A stretch of 64,000 nucleotides of DNA from Kuschelorhynchus macadamiae (taxonomy: Eukaryota; Arthropoda; Insecta; Coleoptera; Curculionidae): assembly GCA_030620095.1 (NCBI GenBank), contig JAUTXW010000349.1, forward strand, positions 1,526,001 to 1,590,000. Direction: 5' to 3'. Below, piece by piece: positions 42,901 to 53,729 of the stretch (the stretch's first letter is position 1; each line of letters begins with the position of its first letter). The notes below the pieces were generated by a model. That model had not been told where the DNA came from. It saw nothing but the letters and a program-made list of their open reading frames with translations, and made no database searches. The position numbers and the translations under genes were made by a program.

Positions 42901-43941
42901 ATTGTTGGGACAACAATCGCGTTTATAATATTTACACATCTTTTTGGTTCAGTGTGATTTTGTTAATTCCATAAATGACCAAATATCTAAATTGTCAGAT
43001 ACTAAAATTCAATTTCCTGGTAAAACGGTATACGTTAAGCATGATTTGTTTTTAACATTGATTGATGGAAAGGTGTGTCAGATTCTAACAGGCACATCAT
43101 CTTCAGCGTGCTGTAATATATGCGGGGCAAAACCTTCCGAGATGAACAGTATACAAATTATTCAACAGCGACAAGTAAATCAAGATGCATATAAATACGG
43201 ATTGTCACCTCTTCATGCTTTAATACGGTTTATGGAATGTGTGCTTCATGTTTCTTACCGTTTGGAATTTATGAAATGGACGGCCAAATCATCGAATGAA
43301 AAAGAACTTCTAAAATCCAGAAAATCAAAAATTCAATGTCAGCTCAAAGAAAAACTTGGAATAATTGTTGATGTGCCAAAACAAGGTAGTGGCACATCAA
43401 ATGATGGCAATACAGCAAGACGATTTTTTAAAAATTTTGAACAGGTGTCAGAAATAACTGGATTTAACAAAGAAATACTTAGACGTTTTGCAGTTATTTT
43501 ACAAGTTATTAATAGCCGATGCGATATTAATGAGACAAAATTTGAAAACTATTGCTATGAAACGGCCAACATTTTCATTCAGCATTATTATTGGTATTAT
43601 AGCCATCATCATTGCATAAAGTTTTAATTCACGGGGGTCAAATTATAAAGTCCATCAGTCTTTCAATAGGCCAGTTAAGAGAGGAAGTAGCAGAATCTAG
43701 AAATAAGGATTTTAAAAGATTTAGGCAGTCTCATTCTCGAAAGTGTTCTGGCGTTTCAACAAATGAAGATGTAATACATGCGTTACTTATTTCTTCTGAC
43801 CCATTAATTACAAACTTGAGGTATAAATGGCAGATCAAAAATAATGAAACAGAACTGTACCTTGATTCTATAGACCTTTTAAATTAATATCAATGTTATT
43901 CTACACTTCAACTTTCTTTTTACTTGATAGCTTAGGAACTA

Positions 43942-44332
43942 TACAGGGTGTTTTCAAAGTTAAGTCATTTATTTTAACAGCATACAGAGCTTGCCAAAAG
44001 AAATTGATTTGCCAAAAATCACCTACATAAAAGTTCCATAGTAAAGTACAGTGTGCCCAAATTTGATTGCCAAGTGGAAATCTTTTTTATTTTCAATTTT
44101 TCAGCAACAACTTATTCTTGATAAAAGTTGGTGCTTGAAAAAGGAAAGCTTTTGACAATATTGAACCTGACTGTACCCTTTGGGATATGCCAATGCAATT
44201 GACAATTTTTATTTGTATGGCTAAATAGGCCTCTAATCACTATCTACAAATAAAATTACCAAATTTCAAAAAAGTTGGTTCAAAAATTCTAACATAAAAA
44301 AAAATTAAACTAATTTTGAACACCCTGTATTT
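43942..44332. repeat. MITE with ACAGGGTGTT ends
   Basis: Begins TACAGGGTGTTTTCAAAGTT near 43942 and ends AATTTTGAACACCCTGTA near 44332, with TA at the outer edges. No ORF. It lies just downstream of the Transib-like stop codon. Confidence 0.65.
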
Positions 44333-45718
44333 TGAAAACTGAGCGACCGACGAAAAAATGTTATTCTTTATTATTGTCTTAAAACTAAGTAAGCATTCAT
44401 CCCTTTTATTTTGTAAAAAATGTTAGGAAATACCCTATTTTAGGTCGCATATTATTAGCTTATTGTTAGATTCTTTTTGGGTGCTCCTGTATATTGCCAA
44501 TTGTAATAAAAACTTGTATATTATCAAAATATAATTAGACATGCTTAAAAAATAGAAACTGATACATTATTTTTGACAGATATAATAAAATATAGGTTTT
44601 GGCCACATGTGTCCATAAGGGCGAACCAGTGTGCGCCGACCGCGTAGGAATATGAGTTCTGCTCAATTTATAATTCCTTCGTTGAGGTGGACCAATCAAG
44701 ACTGTCCTTTTTCCAAGAAGCCGCGAAGCTGCCATCATCGAATCAGCCATTATTTTTTTTCTGTACTGTAGCAAAAGGCCGGCCGGCTTCTTTTCTTCCT
44801 TGTAAGGGGTTCGTTTACATAAGTCTATATTATATTAATAATTGTCGGTTCAAGTGTTTCTGTGCATTTTACCGTGTTAATTGGCAGGATGTCTTCTCTG
44901 TCACAAAACCCTCTTCAAAATAAAGGATCAAACTCTCCAAAGATAAGTATTAGGTATATACTATTTTAATTCAGATTTCGTTATTTTCCGATTATTTCTT
45001 TACTGGGTTGTGTATCAGAATAACTCTAAACTGAGCGCAAAAATATGAAAACAAATCTATTTTTATCATATATTGCAGATATAAAACTAAAATTAGGTAA
45101 TTTTTGTCTTGTTAACTTAGCAACATAGCAATGGCGGATTTGTACAAATTTTCATATAACCATAGATGTAGTTTTAATTATCTTTTGGAGTTCCCAACCT
45201 TTATTATGATTGTGCAATTTTTTTACACTGCACCGGCCGGTGCGGTAATTGTTTTGCCGTCCATGTGAAAGAAAAAAAAATGTAGGAACACTGGTAGGGA
45301 ATGTTTTTATCCTGACGCGAATTTTAAGTATTTTATTTGTGTATTTGTGAGATTGTTATTTATTATTTTCAATATTCATTTTGTAGTAACACAAAGTAAC
45401 TATAATAAAGACTAAGTGTAATTTTGATTTTTCTGCTCAAAATGTAGAATTATTTAAATGATTGTACATACATCACTATTTAAATTGCCACCAGGCTATT
45501 ATTATATAATACTGTCGAGGGCATCGCCAGCCAAATATTTGCTGAGCAAGCTCACAGGTACAGTGTGGTCATTTTATCATATCCCTACTTTAAACCTGTG
45601 AAACTTTTTTACTATCTAATTTATGAAAATTAACCAAACAGCAAATTATAGTGTTATCTGCTTTTTTTATGTGACATTGCATAACGTAAAAAATACACTT
45701 GTTTAAAAAATATTGACC
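44333..45718. other. Spacer, no supported gene
   Basis: Mixed AT-rich sequence with GC-richer patches at 44600-44810 and a perfect palindrome GCACCGGCCGGTGC near 45231. I see no gene or transposon ends. Confidence 0.45.
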
Positions 45719-47076
45719 TAAGGTAAATGTACGGATTTCTGACACAGCACCTAATACTGACATGTAATGACCGATTTGTTTACGCGACTTAAAATAAGAA
45801 ATCTAACAATTTTTTAAAGTTCCCGCGAGCATTTACTGAAACAATAGTGACATTAGTCTGTCCTAAAATGTTTTGACAGGTGACAGTGCAATATGCATGC
45901 TTGTATGAGTGTGAAGTGACCGTTATCTTTATCTCGTGTTTTTTGTGCTAATTCTTATAAGAATCTGCAGTTAAACTATAACTTCTAAGGTAAGTTTTTT
46001 TATTTAAAATAGTAAATTTCGGTGTGAGGGGCTTATAGGGTGTGTCTGTATTAAGTATTTTATGCTATAATTCAAGTAATACTTAACTTTGTAAATTATA
46101 ACCTATAAATTTTGGGTGTGTCATAATATGGTAGAACTTAAAAGGCGTTCCCTAATTCTGACACGGTGTGTCAGAATTTGGTGCTAAACAGGAAATATGT
46201 TTGTCTCAGTTTTATGTATTAAAATGCTGATGGTGTTATTTTTTTTGCTCAAAATGTATACAATTTAACTTCTAAACCTTGCAACCCAATTCTGACAGGG
46301 GGTGTCACAATTAGGAAATTAGGTTTAAGAGCAATGATGCTATAAGGACATTTCTTGTTGTAGTACATAAGGATGGCGGAAAGGAAAAAAAATCGCCAAT
46401 ATGATCCTAATATGTTAAAATTGGCACTGGAATCTATAGCAAACGGTATGCCTGTAAAAACTGCAAATAAAACTTTTAACATTCCTAAAACTACTTTGCA
46501 TTACAAGAAAACCGGAAAATCTCCTGTGGATCCAGGTGCTCCTACAGTTTTAACGTCGGAAGAAGAGTCAACATTAGTGAAATGGATCATGCACGTAGCG
46601 AAAATGGGATTTCCAGTCAGTAAGGACCATTTGCTGGATAGTGTGGCAATGCTGCTTAACCCTTTGTTGCCAAGTGGTCCCATGAAAGCACCACAAATCA
46701 AAACATTTTTCCTACTTGCGTAGTAAGTGCTGGTCGGGAACACATATTTTTAGGCGCGTATTAGAAACGCCCCCTAACACATTTTAACCTTGAATTCGTT
46801 AGCGACGCATTCTTGGGAGATTTAGTTTGATGCAATCGAGGTCACGCGTTGTGCAAAAACGAGCGGGAAAATGAATTGTATTTCTAGGTGTTTGAGAGTA
46901 ATTTAGAGGTAAGTTTGTTGAAAAATATATGTGTTAGGATTGAGAATATATGCTATTTGATTCAGTTATAATAGAAAGTTCACACATACTGTGCTATAGG
47001 TTAGTAAGAAATGTGGTTCCAATAAGACACCACTAGGCAAGTGATTGATAAAAAAAATATTTTTACAGGAGGTGTC

Positions 47077-48765
47077 ATGGAGCTAAGCAAACTAACTTCG
47101 GACGCGGCCTTCGCCCTGTTGGAAGAACTACCTTCAGATATAGGATCTTTTAGTTCAGGAGCCCAATCTGAGGAAGAACTCGATATTGATGATTTTATGG
47201 AAGATGTCGTTCCACCAATGCCTGTAAGTAGTTGCATATTGAATGAATGGGATAGCGATGATGAATTACCTCTAATACATTTTATTGAAAAACCATTCGA
47301 ATGGACAGACGATGCAAGCTGTGCAAAAAGACACCGAATCCCCCACCGATGTATTTCTATGCTTATTTACCCCGGAACTTATTGATTCAAGATGTCGGAC
47401 CCAATGTTCCGGAAGACACCGAATCCCCTACCGATGTATTTCTATGCTTATTTACCCCGGAACTTATTGATTTATTGGTATTCCAAACAAACTTATATGC
47501 AACACAGCGATATGGTGATCGGTTTTGTCCGACGGATGCTGGCGAAATCCGATGTTTTCTTGGCATCAATCTAATGATGAGACTTACAAAAAACCCAGTT
47601 ATAGGGATTACTGGTCCTCATCAATCCAGATGCGAGATCCCTATATTGCTTCGAGCATGTCTCGGGATCGTTTTGACTGGCTTTTGAGCAACATCCATTT
47701 GAACGACAATTCGGTGCAACCCAAAAAAGGCGAAGCAGGATTCGACAAATTATATAAACTACTTTCCAACACGTTTTTGAATAGTTATAAATCCAATGAA
47801 AACCAGAGCATTGACGAATCAATGGTGAAATTCAAGGGTCGAATAGGGTTTCGGCAATACATGCCTTTGAAACCAGTGAAAAGAGGGTACAAAATCTGGA
47901 TACGTGCAGATCAGTCAGGGTTTGTTTCACAGTTTCAAGTATATACCGGAAAGTCGGATAAGATAGAAGAGAGTTTAGGGTCTAGAGTTGTAAAAAACTT
48001 GACTCGTCCAGTCGTAGTAAAGTACCATAAGGTATATTTTGACAACTTTTTTTCTACAATACCTCTTTTACGTGATCTATTGAAAGAAAATATATATGCA
48101 TGTGGAACGATTAGGAAAAGACGAAAACATGAACCAAAAGAAATTGCGAATAATGGTAAGTAAATGTCTAGAGGTGACAGCGTGTGGAAGGTAAGCAAGG
48201 AAGGAATATTTTACTTGAAATGGATGGATAATAAGCCTGTTTTGTTTGCAAGCAATTTCCATGGTCCAAGCGACGTTGAGACGGTTTCCAGAAAAAAAAA
48301 AGGATGGTTCTTTCCGAGATGTCACATGTTTAAAACTTGTCAAAGATTATAATGCCCATATGGGTTATGTAGATCAATCCGATATGTTTCTATCGTTATA
48401 CAAAGTAAATCGAAAGTCCAAGAAATGGTGGCATCGGCTTTTTTGGCATTTTTTGGACTTAAGCATTGTTAACGCTTTTATAATATTCAGAGACCGGGCG
48501 TCTGCGAAAAGCATGACTGACTGTTGCATCGGGACTTATTGGTGCTGATCCATCTACACCTAAGAGAGGCAGAAAGGATTTAGGAGCTTCCGGATCAAAT
48601 AAACACAAAACGTCGGTTCCAGCTGAAGTAAAATTTGACAAATGCGCACATCTTCCTCTTCATGGAACAAAAGTTAGATGTGCCCATTGTAGTACTAGGG
48701 CACAACCGCACCGCACCAGAGGGCACTGTTCCAGCTGGAAGGTCGGACTTTGACAGAAAAATCTA
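47077..48765 (+). pseudogene. piggyBac transposase, decayed
   Basis: ATG at 47077 (MELSKLTSDAAFALLEELPS), acidic N-terminus with LDIDDFMEDVVPPMP, then ESPTDVFLCLFTPELIDLLV, EIRCFLGINLMMRL, RFDWLLSNIHLNDN, SIDESMVKFKGRIGFRQYMP (first catalytic Asp region), YHKVYFDNFFSTIPLL (second Asp), MGYVDQSDMFLSLYKVNR and RKSKKWWHRLFWHFLDLSI (third Asp region). The C-terminal Cys/His-rich tail reads KVRCAHCSTRAQPHRTRGHC. There is a 58-bp internal duplication near 47330 and frameshifts near 47400, 47590, 48160, 48300 and 48520. Several lesions make it non-functional; domain order and length are normal. Confidence 0.88.
47330..47472 (+). repeat. 58-bp direct duplication in the piggyBac ORF
   Basis: GACACCGAATCCCC..CGATGTATTTCTATGC from 47330 recurs at 47415, offset 85, through GGAACTTATTGATT. 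Only one or two bases differ, so it arose late. It breaks the reading frame. Confidence 0.9.
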
Positions 48766-51697
48766 ATTGTTTTTTTAACTTCCATCAAAAATAATAATTT
48801 TTGAGAGGCGTTGCAGCCACTGCCTAGTGGTCCTCCTATGGAACCACATGTTTTTTATTATAAACAAATATATAAATAAACATTTTTGCAATTTAACATC
48901 TTTTTTTAATGTCTAATAAGAATTTGTTAGGAAGTAAATGAATTTCTACGAAAAAAAATAATCTCGGCTTCAAAGGGTTAAGAAGAAAAATCAGCCAAAC
49001 CCCTTTCGTGAAAATAGACCTGGCAGACATTGGTACGAATCGTTTTTATGTCGTAACCCTGAACTTTCCAATAGAATTTCTCAGAACTTAATAAATTCAC
49101 GTGCGGCGGTAACTGAACATGCAATAAGAAACTGGTTTTTAGAAATAGAAAACTATTTTCAACAAAACAATTTACAAGATGTATCTTCCGATCTCCGAAG
49201 AGTTTTTAACGCAGAGGAGTCTGCGTTTTTTTTTATGTCCAAAAGGAAAGAAGGGTAGCAAAACTGTGTACAGTCACACAAACAGCGATGAAAAAGAACG
49301 CATTACAGTTTTGGTAACAGGCAAGTATCATTTCTGAATGGTGTGTGTGTGTAAATAAATGGAGCATCCTATTAACTCGCTTAATCGTGGTTTCGGAAAA
49401 AAATTTAAAATAAATTATATAACCGCAAAAAAATGTGAACATCGGGTATATGTTAAAATGCAATATCCTGTATATTATTTAATTTTTTTGATTCTACGTA
49501 AAATTGTTCACATATTTCGTATATAGTGTCTTATATTTAAATTCAATTCTTTTGAAATATTAAGTTTAATTTTTTACATTTTGGACAATTTAATTGGGTG
49601 TAAAATCTAAATGATTTAGATTGTCCCAAACGTCAATATTTAGAAAATAACTCAATTTTACGTATAATCCAAAAATAAAAAATATTCAGGGTGTTTCATT
49701 TGAAAAACCAAAGCATCTAGTATACATGTTAACATAAACCCCCTTTTCAAATGTTTTTGCTGTTATACTTGTTTACACATTTAGGAAAATTCCCAAAACT
49801 TTTGTATTTACTATTTTTTAAAAGTCTGTAAATAAGCGAGATAAAGGGGTGGTCTATTTATAACCAATCACTCTGTACTTTTTAGAACAGACAAACATTA
49901 ATGGACTTCGTTCTTTATCAGCCAACGCTGCCGGTGATGTAGCTCCCCCAATGATAATGCATGCTTATGAGCGAATTCCACAAGCTATTGTTACTTTAAT
50001 GCCCGATGGATGGGGACTTGGCAAGTCATCATTTAATCCAAATCCATCATTTAATGCAATTTTGACAAACTGATAACTACTCCTTTAGGCCAACATAAAG
50101 GCAACATAGTTAAGGATCGTATAGAAAAGAGATGTGATTTTAATTATGAGCAGGTACAATTAATTGAAGAAATAAATGGTAAGGAAAAGATAGTAAACTT
50201 CAGAAATTGTCAGGAAACTAACAATAATTGGAATGGAGCAACTGAAAGCACATCATTGTTTGGATTTTGGTGCCTTTGGAGTAAACATTTAAACAACCGG
50301 GATAACGAAAATAAATATAAAGCCATTATGGAAGTAGAAGAAGGGGAAGACTACTCTTACCTAGACGATGATAGTTTACTGGCAGAAGCAAAACGCATTG
50401 AAGAGGCCTTAAATACAGAACAACCCTGTGAAAAGGAATCTAAAGAATTAAAAAAAAGATACACTTATGGACAATATCATTTGTAAGGATAAAGAGAGCG
50501 TAGTAGAAACCAGAAATATTGAAAATTTAGAAATAGAAATGTTTAACCAAGATCAATTATTATGTACCACTAATAAAAGTGAAACACCTGCACCAGAAAA
50601 AATAAATTTGAATATCCAACAGAAACCGTCGACGTTCCTATTCAAAAAGTGATTATAATATCTGATATTTTATTAGACCCAAATAAATCCGAAGAAAACA
50701 ACACAACGGATAAACAAAATGAAAGAAGCAAAGATCAAAAAAAGGAAGCTAACGATCAAACAAGCTTATTCGACTTTAGGGAAATGGCATATCAGACAAA
50801 AGCTTATTGTCATAGAAGCCCTAAAACGAGGCTTGCTCCCATATTATCATCCGACGCAACAATAACTTCCATTCCTACAAAAAATAATGTTCCTTTTGAT
50901 GTTCCGTCCCCATTTAAAACCATACTATTTTGGCCAAACGTTGAAAAGTCGGAGAAAAAGAAGAATCTTAAGGAAAAATTACCTAGTGTGGCAAGCTCAG
51001 AGCAGTGGAAGGACTATTATAGAAAAAAAGAAGAAAAAAAGAGAAGCGAGGAGATGGAAAAGGCAAATAGAAAGAGATTAAGGAAAAGCAACAAGTTGTG
51101 AAATCGAAAATTGTTGAAGAAAATACTTGAGAAAATGTAAAGCGAAGGGTATTTGACTCAGATTCTGATGTATCAAGACAGTCATTTGAATCTCCTGCTC
51201 CTAACCGCGAACAACCACAGTTTAAAATTGACGATTATGTGGTTGTTAAATATGATGATATTAAATATCCAGGTATTATTAAGGATCTAAGTGAAAATGA
51301 AGCTTTTGTTAGTGTTATGGCTCCCAGTGGCTGTAACTGGAAGTGGCCAAAAAAGGAAGACTGTATCTAGTATGAGGTTACAGAAATACTGGAGAAAATT
51401 AATCTTTAAACAATAACAGAGGAACGTATAGTGTTCCAGAATTAAAAAAATATTTAAGTTTTACAGTTTAAAAATAATAAAAATTACGTGTAAATTTATT
51501 TACCCATTTGTATTTATAATTAGTTATTTTTTTACAATACTCAGCTCTTTATTTATTTTTATATTTAATATCATTTGGTAAGTAGTCAGAATTAAGCACA
51601 GATCTGTCACTTTTAGAAACATGTCATAATTAGAGCCCACTAGGTGTCACAATTTGGCTAAAACTATATGCTTCGTGTCAGAATACTTTTACAAAGT

Positions 51698-52660
51698 ATA
51701 CTAAATATATCTTTTTTTTGTACAAATTTAAAAATAAATTAAATTTAACTGAAAACTATGGTTTAAGATGTGTTATATTCCAGCTTGGTGTATTCTGTAC
51801 ATTTAAAAAAGTATAAATTGATTATTTCCATTCATACTAAATATACATGTTTCTTAACTTGTCAGGATTCGTTAAAATTAACTTAATTTTAATTTTTTTT
51901 GATGGAATGTCCTACATTTTATGCAATATTTCGACTCAGCAGAAAAAACTAAGCATTTTTTATGCCTATAGTCAATAGTTTTCGAACTATTCATGTTTTA
52001 ATATTGAGAATTTCATATTTTGAAATGCTCAAAGATCTGTACTGTTCAACTTAGAGCAGAACTATTTGCACATTTCACCCAGAAAACAAGATATAGTGAT
52101 GCTTGAAAAGTTTTGGTTTGACCTAGCATGACATAAACAATACAATTGTTCAAATCAACTTGAGTTTTATTTCAACTGATATCTCGATTGCAAATTACAC
52201 TTGAAAAACTAAACATTTTTTATATAACATAGGTATCGCAGGCCTAAATTCAATAGTAACGAGGGTATTTTCAGATTTTGAGATATCAGAATAAAACTTG
52301 GCAAATAACACTATATTGCTGCTTGTCTAATTCCGATAAATTAAATAATAAGTTATACAGGTTTAAAATAGGGGCACAATAAAATTACTATGCTGTACAT
52401 AAATGATTATCATTTAATTAAAGCAGGAAATTACAATTTGCATAAAAAACCATGGAGTAACCCCTCTATGGCTGTTCTTGCAGAGGGGGTTTATAGCAGT
52501 CTCGATATCAGTGCAGTGATATCCAGTAATGTCAGTGACGACCTAGTGTTTAGTGTCATACATAACAGAGGTGTCTCTTGCAACAGATGTTATGTGTAAT
52601 GCATGTGCATGGATTTTTGCTTATTTGGAAAATAAGGTTGTTTTAAAGAAAAGTTATTAT
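51698..52660. other. AT-rich spacer, no gene
   Basis: No ORF of interest. A short patch at 52440-52560 has small inverted repeats (GATATCAGTGCAGTGATATC). No recognised element. Confidence 0.45.
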
Positions 52661-53006
52661 ACACTGACTGGCAATAAAACCCGGCACCTGAAAAATTTCA
52701 CATATGGGCCAATGATAGTAGGCTCTACTACAAACCCGCATTTCTTCCTTAATATATCTTTCATCAAAGAAAAAAACAGATTATTCAGAAATAACAAGGT
52801 TACTACAGCCAGTTACTTAAAATATTCAGTTGCAATCAGCATACTCCACAGAGTGTTTCAATATTTCAAAACCCTCTGTGGAGTGTGCATTGCAACTGAA
52901 TAACTGTTTTTTAATCTTTTGTTAGATGATATGTAAGGAAGATATGCGAGTTTTTAGTAGAGCCTCTTTACATTGGCCTTATGGGAATATTTTCAGGTGC
53001 CGGTCA

Positions 53007-53008
<2 letters not shown>
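52661..53008. repeat. Nested-hairpin MITE
   Basis: Outer inverted arms ACACTGACTGG..CCGGCACCTGAAAA and, on the right, TTTTCAGGTGCCGGTCAGT, with AGTAGGCTCTACTA mirrored by TAGTAGAGCCTC. An inner, near-perfect hairpin spans 52825-52901 (TTCAGTTGCAATCAGCATAC / GTGTGCATTGCAACTGAA, with CTCCACAGAG / CTCTGTGGAG). TA flanks the left end, and the right end abuts an (AT)n run. Mariner-type termini. Confidence 0.85.

Positions 53009-53057
<49 letters not shown>
53008..53057. repeat. (AT)n microsatellite
   Basis: About 50 bases of alternating AT between the MITE and pogo-2. A short TATATA continues on the far side of pogo-2 at 57184, so pogo-2 inserted into the run. Confidence 0.95.
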
Positions 53058-53062
<5 letters not shown>

Positions 53063-53069
53063 AATGACC

Positions 53070-53715
53070 CAGTTTTCGGCACTGTCCCAGTGATCGTCAG
53101 TTTGGCTGGTTTTTATTAAAAATTAATCTTTTGGCAACAAAACGCCAATGTGTTTTAATACTTATAAATGTGGTGACATCTAACGCAACTCCAGGTAATT
53201 TTGTGTCGCGCCATGACAGGTTTATCATAAAATCGCGGGAACTTTACTGTGCACGTGTTTCCAACAAACCTCGTTTTATACTGTCTTTAAGATAAACATT
53301 AAGGTAAGTGAATTATTTTAAATCTTTCTACTTTGGTAGTATACTGTGGTACATCTAAGTTAAGTTTTTTAGGAGGTTCATATATGTTTAATTTTTATTG
53401 TTTAGAGCCATTTATAGGTTAGAAAGTGTTAGAAATTAAAATTTTTGTAGTGACGATTACTGGTACAATAAAAAACCGATGTGCACCAGTATTCGTCATG
53501 TGTGACGAACACTGGGACTGGCACTACTGTTTAAAAACCGTTTGTATATTTTCATTTGGCAATTGTTTTTATTTGTTAAACGTTTATATGCATTCATTTT
53601 ATATAAAAGAATCCGTGTACCAGTGACCGTCATATCAGAATTAGGTAGTTTAACCGGTTGGGGGGCCTTTCAATATAGTGACGATTACTGGTCCTAAAGG
53701 TGACGATAACTGGGT
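53070..53715. repeat. Subterminal TGACGAWNACTGG sites, left array of pogo-2
   Basis: CCCAGTGATCGTCA (53087), TGACGATTACTGG (53450), CCAGTATTCGTCA (53486), TGACGAACACTGG (53502), CCAGTGACCGTCA (53618), TGACGATTACTGG (53680) and TGACGATAACTGG (53701), plus CCCAGTTTTCGG in the terminus. The right array (56915, 56938, 56969, 57161) carries the same motif. Likely transposase-binding sites. Confidence 0.75.
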
Positions 53716-53729
53716 ATTTTATATTATAG

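Larger units (their letters stand above)
33886..42952. mobile_element. CACTA-like element with two genes inside the Transib gene
   Basis: This 9 kb separates the two Transib halves and carries a zinc-finger transposase (34499-37034) and a six-exon second protein (38143-40847), both plus strand. The palindrome TTGTTGNGACAACAA occurs at 33920-33934 and 34150-34164 on the left and at 42902-42916 on the right, near the edges. Exact termini and target duplication are not resolved. It is called CACTA-like (CMC group) from the DIMHDLFEG motif and the C-terminal HYP-FE-KH motifs. It also contains a fold-back repeat and a 45-bp tandem repeat. Confidence 0.6.
32858..43887 (+). pseudogene. Transib-like (RAG1-core-related) transposase, split
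   Basis: 5' part 32858-33885 (ATG at 32774 upstream is in frame) starts MQVKRKILCDILIENNG and contains LSAAELQHLLVLVLN, LFTKEEALALITDTKLSKYQ, LQSLLDHTVRRLLL and KWGCDGSSGQSIYKQNF (an acidic CDG motif like RAG1/Transib). 3' part 42953-43887 has HDLFLTLIDGKVCQI, ACCNICGAKPSEM, LHALIRFMECVLHVSYRL, SGTSNDGNTARRFFKNF and HKVLIHGGQIIKSISLSIGQ, then EEVAESRNKDFKRFR, matching the RAG1 catalytic Glu region. Frameshifts lie near 33500 and 43600. Nine kilobases of CACTA-like DNA lie between; TAT|GTAATA and TTCAG at the edges would splice in frame. Superfamily call from motifs remembered, not searched. Confidence 0.65.
46660..48977. mobile_element. piggyBac element inserted in pogo-1
   Basis: TTAA duplications at 46656-46659 and 48978-48981. 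Ends are CCCTTTGTTGCCAAG and the complement of CCCTTTGAAGCCGAG. Subterminal inverted repeats near 47010 (TGTGGTTCCA, ACCACTAGGCA) and 48816-48852 mirror each other. Size 2.3 kb, typical of piggyBac. Removing it with one TTAA restores the pogo-1 frame exactly. Confidence 0.92.
46373..51400 (+). pseudogene. pogo-1 transposase with SPFK..LFWP tail
   Basis: ATG 46373: psq-type HTH (YDPNMLKLALESIANGMPVK, NIPKTTLHYKK), then a second DNA-binding region LVKWIMHVAKMGFPVS. Cut at 46659 by piggyBac, resuming at 48982 in frame (NRPGRHWYESFLCRNPELSN). The first catalytic site reads FNAEESAFF, where pogo-2 has FNCDETAFF. An intron 49320-49885 uses a GC donor (ACAG|GCAAGT). The frame then holds SANAAGDVAPPMIMHAYERI but the second and third catalytic motifs are missing. 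C-terminal pieces: acidic linker, FDVPSPFKTILFWP with EKLPSVASSEQWKDYY, and a last block DDYVVVKYDDIKYPGIIKDL with WKWPKKEDC. Multiple stops. Inactive. Confidence 0.8.
45721..51697. mobile_element. pogo-like element 1, with nested piggyBac
   Basis: The left end reads TA|AGGTAAATG at 45719-45729, the same core as the termini of pogo-2. Subterminal motifs of the type TGTCAGAATT/TCTGACAC are scattered at about 45736, 46158-46178, 46290 and 46305. They recur on the right at about 51600-51690, where the end (CAGAATACTTTTACAAAG) is diverged. The right border is approximate. The element holds a pogo-type transposase broken by a piggyBac at 46660-48977. Confidence 0.7.

Noticed and set aside
44535..44923. 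Overlapping ORFs at 44.5-44.9 kb as a host gene
   Set aside because: Short, low complexity, no splice-linked neighbours and no recognisable motif on either strand.
52999..53057. Replication origin or matrix attachment from the (AT)n run
   Set aside because: A plain dinucleotide microsatellite explains it; there is nothing else to support such a role.
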